Notes under the pieces: generated by a model
Databases searched by the model: none
Told to the model about the DNA's origin: nothing
Seen by the model: the letters and a program-made list of their open reading frames with translations, nothing else
Position numbers and translations under genes: made by a program
NCBI GenBank assembly: GCA_903920455.1
Contig: CAIXLY010000077.1
Location: forward strand, 1-64,000
Direction: 5' to 3'
DNA from: an uncultured bacterium
GTDB lineage: Bacteria; Bacteroidota; Bacteroidia; Chitinophagales; Chitinophagaceae
Length of the DNA stretch: 64,000 nucleotides
Shown here: positions 39,908 to 49,500 of the stretch, piece by piece
Layout of the letters: each line of letters opens with the position of its first letter
Numbering within the stretch: the first letter of the stretch is position 1

Positions 39908-39943
39908 TTGGCCAGCAGAAAATTATTTTACATTTGTACAAAT
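39908..39943 (+). promoter_or_regulatory. Candidate exbB/exbD promoter with 12-bp palindrome over the -7 element
   Basis: TTG (39908-39910), N18, exact TACATTTG (39929-39936); palindrome ATTTGTACAAAT (39932-39943); ATG at 39952. Confidence 0.55.
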
Positions 39944-39951
39944 AAACTAAC

Positions 39952-40644
39952 ATGATAGCAAGTTTTCTTCAGATCAATTCAGCCGGGGCATTGCAGGATA
40001 CTTCTGCGGTTGCTCAAGCATCAAAGCCAATGCAGTTGTGGGATATTTTACAGTCTGGGGGAACCCTGATGATACCGCTTGGGGTATTGTTTGTACTTGC
40101 AATATTCTTTTTCTTTGAAAGATTTATCGCAATCCGAAAGGCTGGAAAAATTGATGATAATTTCATGCGCATCATTCGTGATCATATTGTTAACGGCAAT
40201 ATTACAGCTGCCCGTGCAATGACTAAGAATACTGATAATCCTGTTGCACGTATTATTGATAAGGGAGTTCAACGCATTGGAAAGCCCATCGATGCGATTG
40301 AGCGCAGCATGGAAAATATTGCACGACTGGAAATGTATAACCTTGAAAGAAACCTGAGTGTGTTGAGCGTAATCTCTCGGGCAGCTCCGATTTTCGGTTT
40401 CGTAGGAACACTTGCCGGATTGATGCAACTGTTTTTTGATATCAACACAACCGGTGAATTTGTGTTGAATACCATTGCGGGTGGATTGTATGTGAAGCTG
40501 GTTACTTCGATCTCAGGGTTGTTGATTGGACTAGTATCGTTTCTGTCTTTCAGTTTCTTGCATACACAAATTGATAAGACTGCCAACAAGATGGAAGTTG
40601 CTGCTGCAGACTTTTTAGATATCCTTCAAGAGCCCACAAAGTAG
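39952..40644 (+). CDS. exbB: MotA/TolQ/ExbB proton channel family protein
   Basis: GGTLMIPLGVLFVLAIFFFFERFIAI; ISRAAPIFGFVGTLAGLMQLFFDI; FVLNTIAGGLYVKLVTSISGLLIGLVSFLSF. Confidence 0.9.
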   Translation: MIASFLQINSAGALQDTSAVAQASKPMQLWDILQSGGTLMIPLGVLFVLAIFFFFERFIAIRKAGKIDDNFMRIIRDHIVNGNITAARAMTKNTDNPVARIIDKGVQRIGKPIDAIERSMENIARLEMYNLERNLSVLSVISRAAPIFGFVGTLAGLMQLFFDINTTGEFVLNTIAGGLYVKLVTSISGLLIGLVSFLSFSFLHTQIDKTANKMEVAAADFLDILQEPTK

Positions 40645-40655
40645 AATAAGTAGAA

Positions 40656-41054
40656 ATGCGAATAAGAAAAACATACCGAGCTGATGCAGAGGTCTTCACA
40701 GAAGCCCTAAATGATATTCTTTTCATCCTGTTGATGTTTTTTCTCATTGTGTCTACATTGGCCAATCCCAATGTAATCAAGCTTTCTCAGCCAAAGTCAC
40801 AAGGTGACACAAAGGCAAAACAAAATGTAGTGGTATCCATTGATGCCAATAAACAATTTTATATAGGCACCACACCGGTTGGTATCGATTCACTAAAGGC
40901 TATGTTGGTTCCGGTGATTGCTAAAGAAAAAACCGAGGTTCCCACGATTGTGATCAATGCTGATAAGTCCGTCGACATTGATGCAGTTGTTTCAGTCATG
41001 CGTATTGCAAAAGAACTTGGTGCAAAAACGGTACTCTCTGTCGAGAAGCAGTAG
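40656..41054 (+). CDS. exbD: ExbD/TolR biopolymer transport protein
   Basis: LNDILFILLMFFLIVSTLANPNVIKL transmembrane segment with conserved Asp; VVSIDANKQFYIG; VINADKSVDIDAVVSVMRIAKELGA. Confidence 0.9.
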   Translation: MRIRKTYRADAEVFTEALNDILFILLMFFLIVSTLANPNVIKLSQPKSQGDTKAKQNVVVSIDANKQFYIGTTPVGIDSLKAMLVPVIAKEKTEVPTIVINADKSVDIDAVVSVMRIAKELGAKTVLSVEKQ

Positions 41055-41059
41055 TAAGC

Positions 41060-41941
41060 CTAGAGAGAGGCTCCAATTTTTCTGCCAACCACCATTCTTT
41101 CCTTTCCTTGTAAGTCTGACTTTACCTGAACATCTTCAAATTCATTTTCTTCCAACAATGCTGCAACTTCATTGCTGAAGTCAGCATGGGTCTCAAAAAA
41201 TATCTTACCGCCCCTCAACAGATGGTGGGCAGAGAATTCGATGATTGATTTATAGAATTGCATCGGATCGTTATTGGTGATAAACAATGCTTCGTGCGGT
41301 TCATGTTCCAGTACGTTTGGTGCCATATCCAACTTGTCAGCATGGGGGATATATGGGGGGTTGCTAATGATCACATCATACGCAGGAAGATGATCGTCTT
41401 TGCTCTCCTTAAGGATATCAAGTCTTTTGTAAATCACATCTGCTTGATTTGCTTCTGCATTTTTTACTGCAAGCTCTATCGCTCCTGTACTGTTATCAAT
41501 TCCCCATACTTCCCAGGAAGGGAAATATCTTTTTAGTGCAACTGCAATGCATCCACTGCCGGTACCAATATCGATTGCTTTAAACACATGATCATCCTTC
41601 TGTGATAATTCGGCCATGGTTTTTCTTGCTTCTTCAACCAGCTCTTCTGTTTCGGGCCTTGGTATAAGCACTCGCTCATCAACTTGAAAGCGCATCCCAC
41701 TGAACCATGTAGACCCCAATACATATTGTACGGGCTTTCCTGCGACTAGTGCATTTTTAATAGTTTCAAATCGTTCAATTTGATCCTGATTCATTTCTTG
41801 GTCATGGTAGATGATTCTTTTTGACCTTTCCCATCCGGTTAATTCCTCCATCACCCAGTCGGCAATATTTGCACTTTCTCTGTTATCATAGTAATGGGCG
41901 ATGCTTGATTTCAATAGCTGATAGGCTTCTTTGATGCGCAT
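41060..41941 (-). CDS. prmC: Peptide chain release factor N5-glutamine methyltransferase
   Basis: VQYVLGSTWFSGMRFQVDERVLIPRPETEELVE; AIDIGTGSGCIAVALKRYFPSWEVWGID; YDVIISNPPYIPHAD. Start moved from 41995 to MRIKEAYQ. Confidence 0.95.
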   Translation of the reverse strand: MRIKEAYQLLKSSIAHYYDNRESANIADWVMEELTGWERSKRIIYHDQEMNQDQIERFETIKNALVAGKPVQYVLGSTWFSGMRFQVDERVLIPRPETEELVEEARKTMAELSQKDDHVFKAIDIGTGSGCIAVALKRYFPSWEVWGIDNSTGAIELAVKNAEANQADVIYKRLDILKESKDDHLPAYDVIISNPPYIPHADKLDMAPNVLEHEPHEALFITNNDPMQFYKSIIEFSAHHLLRGGKIFFETHADFSNEVAALLEENEFEDVQVKSDLQGKERMVVGRKIGASL

Positions 41942-42038
41942 GGTCAAATGTAAAACAATTAACTTTGTAGTAGCAAGCCAGTGAGGAGTGGTCATTTAAA
42001 AAGTGATAAATCCTTTTATTTGGAATGTTTACCTCAAT

Positions 42039-43091
42039 ATGATTTCAACCGATATTTTTTTTATGCAACGTGCGCTGGACCTTGCCGCCAAGGGTGCTGG
42101 TCATGTTTCACCAAATCCAATGGTGGGAGCTGTGCTGGTTCATGATGGAGAAATTATTGGTGAAGGGTATCACGAACAATTCGGACAGTCACATGCAGAG
42201 ATCAATTGTTTGCATGCTGTTAAGGATGAATTAAGGCATCTCATTCCTGTATCAACCATGTATGTTACCTTGGAGCCATGTGCTCATCAAGGAAAAACAC
42301 CGCCATGCGCAGATAGGTTGGTTGTGGAGGGATTGAAAACTGTTGTGATTGCTACATCCGATCCAAATCCTTTGGTGAATGGAAAGGGCATTGCAATTCT
42401 AGAAAAGGCTGGCATTGAAGTTAGGATTGGGGTATTGGAGCAGGCTGCACAATTTCAGAACCGCAGGTTTTTTACCTCTTGTCAAAAGGGCAGGCCCTAT
42501 ATTCTATTGAAGTGGGCGCAGACAGGAGATGGTTTTATTTCCTCAGGTACTGCTGAGCGATTGAAAATCACCTCGCACAAAACTGATATTCTTGTTCATC
42601 AATGGAGAGCGGAGGAGGATGCGATCATGATTGGCAGTCGAACTGCATTGCTGGATGATCCCTTACTCACCAATAGGTATAATGACGGGCCGTCGCCTCT
42701 CCGCATTGTATTGGATAGCAACAACAGCCTGCCAACAACACTAAAGATGTTCAATGATGGGAATCCTGTAGTTATAATCAGTCGTCATAAAGACTTACAA
42801 GAAGGGAACCTGCGCTACAAGAAAATTGAAAAAGACATCAATTACTGGAAGCACCTTTTCATTTTTCTGCATGAACTAAACATTCAGGGGTTGATGGTAG
42901 AGGGCGGAGCACAATTAATCTCTTCTATGATTGAAGGGGGACATTGGGATGAAATCCGTGTACTCATCAATCCAACAAAAAAAATCGTCAGCGGTATTTC
43001 CGCACCAACATTACCACACAACATCAGCAAAACAGATCACCAACAGATCGGAAATGAGTTGCTACATATTTATTACAACAGCAACCAATGA
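42039..43091 (+). CDS. ribD: Bifunctional diaminohydroxyphosphoribosylaminopyrimidine deaminase / reductase
   Basis: MQRALDLAAKGAGHVSPNPMVGAVLVHDG; QSHAEINCLHAV; VTLEPCAHQGKTPPCAD; MIGSRTALLDDPLLTNR; LMVEGGAQLISSMI. Start moved to MISTDIF. Confidence 0.95.
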   Translation: MISTDIFFMQRALDLAAKGAGHVSPNPMVGAVLVHDGEIIGEGYHEQFGQSHAEINCLHAVKDELRHLIPVSTMYVTLEPCAHQGKTPPCADRLVVEGLKTVVIATSDPNPLVNGKGIAILEKAGIEVRIGVLEQAAQFQNRRFFTSCQKGRPYILLKWAQTGDGFISSGTAERLKITSHKTDILVHQWRAEEDAIMIGSRTALLDDPLLTNRYNDGPSPLRIVLDSNNSLPTTLKMFNDGNPVVIISRHKDLQEGNLRYKKIEKDINYWKHLFIFLHELNIQGLMVEGGAQLISSMIEGGHWDEIRVLINPTKKIVSGISAPTLPHNISKTDHQQIGNELLHIYYNSNQ

Positions 43092-43708
43092 TTCATGACC
43101 CCAATTATTATCAGTCAATAGAAAGTCCTTCTGTAGCCGAGTTTACGGATAGGGGAAGCCGATTTGTTGCACTTGCATTTCCTGTGTTATCAATTGATTC
43201 TTTCAAGCAGATATTGAATGACGTGAAAAAAGAGCATCCCAAGGCTTCGCACCACTGTTTTGCATACCGTATTGGTGCGGAGGGTATGACGTTCCGGGTT
43301 ACAGATGCAGGTGAGCCCTCTGGCACAGCAGGACGGCCAATACTTGGGCAAATCGATAGCAAGGGGTTGACCAATCTCTGTGTTATCGTTGTGCGTTATT
43401 TTGGCGGAACACTCCTTGGCGTACCTGGCTTGATCAACGCCTACAAAAGCGCTGCATCTATGGCCTTACAACTGACTCCTGCGATTAGGAAAGCAGTCGA
43501 AGTTTCATATGAACTTCAATTCGATTACACCGTAGTGAATGATGTGATTAAGACAATAAAAAGATTCAACTGCAACATCACCAAGCAGGAGATGCAACTG
43601 TTCTGCATATACGAAATTGGGATACCGAAAATAAATGAGATGGATTGTCTTAGGCTGCTGTCAGACATCAAAGGGTGTAGCCTAAAAAAGAAAAGCGACT
43701 CAGCTTGA
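43088..43708 (+). CDS. YigZ/IMPACT family protein
   Basis: FTDRGSRFVALAFPV; HHCFAYRIG...VTDAGEPSGTAGRPILGQI; VIVVRYFGGTLLGVPGLINAYKSAA. ATGA overlap with ribD. Confidence 0.93.
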   Translation: MIHDPNYYQSIESPSVAEFTDRGSRFVALAFPVLSIDSFKQILNDVKKEHPKASHHCFAYRIGAEGMTFRVTDAGEPSGTAGRPILGQIDSKGLTNLCVIVVRYFGGTLLGVPGLINAYKSAASMALQLTPAIRKAVEVSYELQFDYTVVNDVIKTIKRFNCNITKQEMQLFCIYEIGIPKINEMDCLRLLSDIKGCSLKKKSDSA

Positions 43709-43741
43709 TGATGAATCGCTTTTATATATTCGTTGAGGAAT

Positions 43742-44488
43742 TTATTTAGCAGGACTGATTTCTTCATCAACAAGAACACGTCCGCAGTTTTCGCAAACAA
43801 TGATTTTCTTGTGCTGACGAATTTCACTCTGACGTTGTGGTGGGATGGAGTTAAAGCATCCTCCGCAAGCATCACGAACTACAGGTACTACAGCAAGTCC
43901 GTTGTGGAAATTCTTTCTGATTCTATCAAAGGAAGCTAGCAATCTAGGGTCAACTGCAACACGTGCTTTGTCGGCCACTGCCCTATATTCTTTTTCTTCT
44001 TTTTCGGTTTCAGCAACTATTTTATCAAGCTCACCTTTTTTAACTTTCAGGTTCGCCTCTTTTGCAGCGATATTCTTTTTTGCCGCTTCAAGGACTCTTG
44101 CTTTTTCAGTAATTTCTTCACTAGCATCTTTAATGTGACGCTCACAAAGTTTCACCTCTAGGGTTTGCATTTCAAGCTCTTTGTTGATGGCTTCGAATTC
44201 CCTATTGTTTTTTACATTATCACTTTGCTTTTCATACTTTTTTATCAAGTCCTCAGAATGGGCAATGGCTTCTTTTTTCTGTTTGATAAATTCGTTGATG
44301 CCATTCACTTCTTCCTCTAGCCTGGTTTCCCTGGCATGGAGTCCTTCGATCTCATCCTCCAAATCGCGTACTTCAATTGGAAGTTCTCCTTTGAGGATTG
44401 CTATCTCATCTAGCTTGCTTTCTACTTTTTGCAGAGTAAGAAGGGAAGCGAGTTTTTCTTCTACGGAATATTCTTTTACTGTTGCCAT
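43742..44488 (-). CDS. Coiled-coil plus C4 zinc-ribbon domain protein
   Basis: Long charged coiled coil then DACGGCFNSIPPQRQSEIRQHKKIIVCENCGRVLVDEE. Confidence 0.88.
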   Translation of the reverse strand: MATVKEYSVEEKLASLLTLQKVESKLDEIAILKGELPIEVRDLEDEIEGLHARETRLEEEVNGINEFIKQKKEAIAHSEDLIKKYEKQSDNVKNNREFEAINKELEMQTLEVKLCERHIKDASEEITEKARVLEAAKKNIAAKEANLKVKKGELDKIVAETEKEEKEYRAVADKARVAVDPRLLASFDRIRKNFHNGLAVVPVVRDACGGCFNSIPPQRQSEIRQHKKIIVCENCGRVLVDEEISPAK

Positions 44489-44494
44489 AATGAG

Positions 44495-45595
44495 TTATAA
44501 AAAGTAGTTGACAGGATTGGTATTAATGCCTGTTTTTAGGACGGCAAAGGTAGGGAATTTTTCTTTTATCATCCTTGCCAGTAGGTCTGAAGTGTACTGC
44601 TCACTCTCAAAATGCCCAATATCAGCCAGCAGCATCCTCCCATTAGGGCTAAAAAAGTCGTGATATCCAAGATCCCCGGTTAGAAAAATATCTGCATTAT
44701 TTCTTAATGCACTGGAAATCATAGACTTACCCGATCCGCCACAAACTGCAACGGTTTTGATGGGTTTGTTGGTAAGTGGACTGTGCCTAATAATTCCTGT
44801 AGAGAAGGTGGCCTTGATCAGCGACAGAAAATCCGATTCTTTCATTGGGTTCTCCAGGTTACCAATCAATCCTCCTCCAAACTCATGAAAATTGTTCTCG
44901 AGGCCAAGGATATCATAGGCTGGCGTTTCATACGGATGACTCGAGAAAAGGGCTTTAGTTATTGCTGATTCTAAATGGGAAGGAAAAATAACTTCTATTC
45001 TTTCCTCAGGTTCAGTATGTATTTTTCCAATTTCTCCAATAAATGGATCTGCACCTGCGAGGGGCTTAAAATTTCCCGATCCACTAGCGCTGAAGCTACA
45101 GGCTTCGTATTTTCCAATTTTTCCAGCCCCTGCGGCAAAGAGTGCAGCCCTTACCGAATCTAGATGGGAGGCAGGAACGAAGGTGGTGATCTTTTTATGG
45201 GTATCTGCAGCTGGAACCAATACCCTTGTTTGGGTAACACCTAACCTCTTTGCTATCTCTCCGTTTACTCCCCAAAGCACATTGTCGAGATTGGTGTGGC
45301 AAGCATAGATGTTGATGTTGTTTACAATCGCCTTAATCAACAGGTCTGAAACGAATTCGCCTTTGGCTATTCTTTTAAGTGGTGCAAAGATGGGGGGATG
45401 ATGAACAACAATGAGGTTGTGCTTACGGGCTATCGCTTCGTCTATGACTGCTTCAGTAAGGTCTAGTGCGGTGGTAGCGCCTGAACAAGGGGCATTTGCA
45501 TCACCACATACCAGTCCGGAATTGTCATACACTTCCTGCAAGAAAAGCGGGGCTTCTGTTTCTAAAACGTTAATAATGTCTCCTATGCTTTGCAT
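44495..45595 (-). CDS. Nif3-like dinuclear metal centre protein
   Basis: YDNSGLVCGDANAPCSGATTALDLTEAVIDEAI; LIVVHHPPIFAPLKRI; YACHTNLDNVLWGVN; FLTGDLGYHDFFSPNGRMLLADIGHFESEQYT. Confidence 0.93.
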   Translation of the reverse strand: MQSIGDIINVLETEAPLFLQEVYDNSGLVCGDANAPCSGATTALDLTEAVIDEAIARKHNLIVVHHPPIFAPLKRIAKGEFVSDLLIKAIVNNINIYACHTNLDNVLWGVNGEIAKRLGVTQTRVLVPAADTHKKITTFVPASHLDSVRAALFAAGAGKIGKYEACSFSASGSGNFKPLAGADPFIGEIGKIHTEPEERIEVIFPSHLESAITKALFSSHPYETPAYDILGLENNFHEFGGGLIGNLENPMKESDFLSLIKATFSTGIIRHSPLTNKPIKTVAVCGGSGKSMISSALRNNADIFLTGDLGYHDFFSPNGRMLLADIGHFESEQYTSDLLARMIKEKFPTFAVLKTGINTNPVNYFL

Positions 45596-45652
45596 TTATT
45601 TCTTTATTTCTATTAATTGAAATTACTTTACTTTCTTAACAGCCTAATACTG

Positions 45653-46459
45653 ATGCAAAGATATTTGTTCCTTCTTCTTCTTTCCCTAACTGGTTTTGCC
45701 AATGCCCAACAGGTGACTAGCGATTGGGAGAACTATGTTGTTTCCTTAAAAGGGAAGCCCGTGTCAATTAATGTTGACCTTGGATTGAAGAAGCTAGCTC
45801 CTATGAGGGACAATCCTTTTGTAATCATGCTCAGGCTGAAATTGAACAATCCCAATGCAGAGGGTATGCCTCAAGGAGGAGATCTTGATCAATTAGTCAA
45901 GCTAGAAGACAAGCTGGTAGAAATGCTTGCCCGGCAGAATGGCATGCTATTCGCCGGCCGTTTTACTCAAAGGGGACTAAGAGAATTTTATTTTTATGGG
46001 CCAGACACATTGGGTTATTTGAAAGCGATTAATGAATCCATGATTGAATTTCCTGCTTTTGAATTTCTTTGTCTTGCAAAAAATGATCAACAATGGGAAA
46101 ACTATCTCACTGTATTGTATCCTTCAGGTCCTGATAAGATCAGGATCGACAGCCGAAGAAGGTTGGGTGAAATGGCCAGGGTAGGCACTTTGGGTGCTGG
46201 CTCGGTAGATGTTTTTCACTATTTTATTTTTTCTGATCATGAGTCTCGAAAGAAGTTCCTGATGGCCCCGCTTTCCTCAGGCACTACACTTGTATCCATG
46301 CCATCTCAGGCGGATGGTCAAACAGGGAAGTATAGCTTGGTGCTGAAGAAAAATGAAAAACCCGGATATGATTGGATTGAAAATAGTCTCATCCCTTTAT
46401 TCAATGAAGCCCTCAAATCAGGAGGATCATATCAGGGCTGGGATTTCACCGCAAGGTGA
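45653..46459 (+). CDS. DUF695-like secreted protein
   Basis: Signal peptide MQRYLFLLLLSLTGFANAQ; WENYVVSLKGKPVSINVDLGL; RQNGMLFAGRFTQRGLREFYFYG; HYFIFSDHESRKKF. Confidence 0.7.
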   Translation: MQRYLFLLLLSLTGFANAQQVTSDWENYVVSLKGKPVSINVDLGLKKLAPMRDNPFVIMLRLKLNNPNAEGMPQGGDLDQLVKLEDKLVEMLARQNGMLFAGRFTQRGLREFYFYGPDTLGYLKAINESMIEFPAFEFLCLAKNDQQWENYLTVLYPSGPDKIRIDSRRRLGEMARVGTLGAGSVDVFHYFIFSDHESRKKFLMAPLSSGTTLVSMPSQADGQTGKYSLVLKKNEKPGYDWIENSLIPLFNEALKSGGSYQGWDFTAR

Positions 46460-46588
46460 TTTAGTATAATTTCCTCTTAATTGTTTGATTTTATGTAATT
46501 TAGGTGTGAAAACGGCCTTAAATTCGGGGCTCATATCAGGTTATTTTTTTTGATCAACTACCCCCATATTAAGCAGCTTATCAAGCCT

Positions 46589-49500
46589 GTGAAACTTATT
46601 CTGTTTCGGCTCATTCCAATATTATTATTGCTCAGCACGCAAGATGCATCCGCACAGGTAGTGGCCAATTTCTCTTATGAAAAACCAGTTTGTTTCATTG
46701 ATGGCGCAGGGGTAATTGTTAAGTTCAAGGATGAGTCTTATTCTCTGAATGGCTATCCAATAGTTGAATGGGTATGGAATAAGGGCGATGGGAGTCCTGA
46801 TTTGCCTAACAAGAAAGACCCATCACCGGAGTGGACATACGATAATCCTGGAGTATATCGTGTGACGCTCACTGTGAGAAATCTTGCCAATGACCAGCCT
46901 GGGTTCATTACTCAACTGGTGCTTGTTTATCCTCCTGTCATCGTAAACTTCAGTTCCAACATCAATGTGGGATGTAATCCGCTTACTGTGTTATTGTCTG
47001 ATTTATCTGCTCCTGAATCCTTAGTAGATGGTGTAACTGGCAGTTCCTATATTAATAAAATAAAAAATTGGACCTGGGATTTTGGTGATGGAGTTCAAAG
47101 CAATACGCTGACCAGCACTGTTTCACATACCTACACCAACTCTGGTAATTTTAGAGTGAGGCTTTTCATTGAAACTGAAGGCGGGTGTAAGGCATTCGGT
47201 GAATCTGCTCCTGATTTTATACAAGTTGAAGAAAAAGTAAAAGCTAACTTTTACTTGCCAGTACCCGACATCTGTAAATTTCCTGTCAAGGTAAATGCCT
47301 CCAACCTCTCGGAAGGTGCAATTTCCTATAAGTGGAATGTGACTGGACCAGGCTTGGCCAATTTGTCTGATGATGCGGTTGCTGAGCCTGAGATAAGTTT
47401 TTCGCAACCGGGAACCTACAAAGTGCAGTTGGAAGCAACAGGAGCCAATAATTGTGGTGATGTATATGAACTTGATTATGTTATTTCACCAAGTCCATCT
47501 TCAGCTCAATTTAGCAGCCCACTTTCGGCCTGTCCAAATACCAACGTACCATTTATCAATACATCCACCGCTCCAACGATTACCAATGCATGGTATGTAA
47601 ATGATGTGTTGGTCGCTACTTCAAAAAATCTAACCCACCAGTTTAATACTGATGGTATAAACAAGGTTCGTCTTGAATCCTTAATCGGTTCTTGTCAGTA
47701 TACCCTTGAAAAGGACATTGAAATTTATCCAGTGCCAGTTGTGGATTTCGAAGCAGATATCTATACAGGCTGCAACACTCCACTAGTAGTGAAATTTAAG
47801 GACTTGACACCCGGAAACATTGTTGAAAGGATTTGGGAGTTTAACGATCAGATTACACCATATAAAAGAACATCAAATGAGATAACGCATACCTATTACA
47901 AAACTGGGTCGTACTATCCTGTGTTAACTGTAATTACTGACAAGCTTTGTCGAGTAAAAAAAATGTCCAGCACACCAATTTTAATTCAACTGCCTAAAAT
48001 TATCAGTAGTAATCTTCCGGACAGTGGATGTGTTGGAATGGAAATCACCCCCAACGTCACATTTAACATCCAAGCTGATATCACTGAATGGATTTGGGAA
48101 GTAGTGGATGAAAATGGAGTAGATGTATATACAAGTACACTAGAAAGTCCAGGTTCATTTCGATTTGATGATAGGGGTATTTATACCGTTAATTTGACAA
48201 TCAAGGCATCCCAATTCTGTGAGAAGTCCTACAGCTGGCCGGTTAAAGTCGGCATTCAGCCCCAACCTTTCACCATCTATCCCGACAAACTTGAAGATTG
48301 CGCAAATTCAACGTTCAAATTTTTTTACGACGGCACTGGTCCAGAGCCCACAACCTTTAAATGGAAATTTTCATCATCAGACTCTTCTTTTGAAAAAAGT
48401 CCTTCAAGAATATTTAAGGAGCTCGGTCCAAAGGATGTAACATTAACTGTATTTGACAACGGCTGCCCTTTGTCTGTTACTGAAATTGGAATGATTAATA
48501 TTAAAGGAGTTGTAGGCGACTTTAAAGTCAACAACGATTGTGCTAATCCTTTGGAGCCTCAATTTGAAGACAAGTCTTTAGGCAATATTGAAACTTGGAA
48601 GTGGACATTTGGAGATGGTTCGCCTGCGAAAGAATATACTGCCTATGAGCCGCCATTTATACATGCTTTCACTAACCCCGACAAGTATGAGATTACACTT
48701 ACTGTAACTGGAGAGGGATGTGTTTTTAGCGAATCATTAAATATTACAGTGGCCAATGAAAAGGCGATCGACTTTTCCACAACACTACCAGTGTGTCTTT
48801 CAGCTGGGTCCACTACCTTGCAGGCCACAAAAAATAGTCCAAGTTTTGTCAAGGATTATTATTGGGATTTGGGTTGTGAATATAGGCCTGTTCCAGATGA
48901 AGATAATTTTGAGTTGATGTTTGCTCGACCCTGCGGATCTGATCCAACTTACCTCAGGGGCAGCTATCCGATGCGGGTTAAAATCATTGATGTCAATGGA
49001 TGTATTTATGAAAGCCCAATTAAAGATGTATATATCGGAGGCCCCATTGCAAAAATTTCTGAAATTACTTCTCTTTCTGGGTGTGAAGATTTAACGGTAA
49101 AATTTGAGGACAATTCCGATGTTGATCCTAACGTACAAATCCAAAGTCGAATATGGAATTTTGGTGATGGTACCAGTCAGGATATTTTATCAGGGCCTAT
49201 CTCCCATGTCTTTTCAAATCTTGGTACTTCGCCCGTTAGCATGACAGTATCAGATGAACAAGGGTGTTCATCTACCAGTGGTATACTCGAAGTGAATACG
49301 TCGAGGATAGATATAGATTTCAGTGCAGCACAAACTTCCAGTTGTATTGACAAGAATATTCAATTTGAACCAATAACTCCAAATCCACTAACATCTTATA
49401 ACTGGGAATTCGGCGATGGATGGGCATCAACATTGTCTAGTCCCAAAGTTGCGTATGCTGCATCAGGACGAAAGTCTGTTCGGTTAACTGTAAGAGATGG

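Noticed and set aside
43691-43723. Hairpin AAAAGCGA...TCGCTTTT at the yigZ 3' end
   Set aside because: 8-bp A/T-rich stem with a 17-nt loop overlapping the stop codon; too weak to call as a terminator.
43845-44507. Plus-strand Ser/Phe-rich ORFs (97 and 108 aa) resembling membrane proteins
   Set aside because: They mirror the Glu/Lys-rich coiled coil encoded on the minus strand; hydrophobicity is an antisense artefact.
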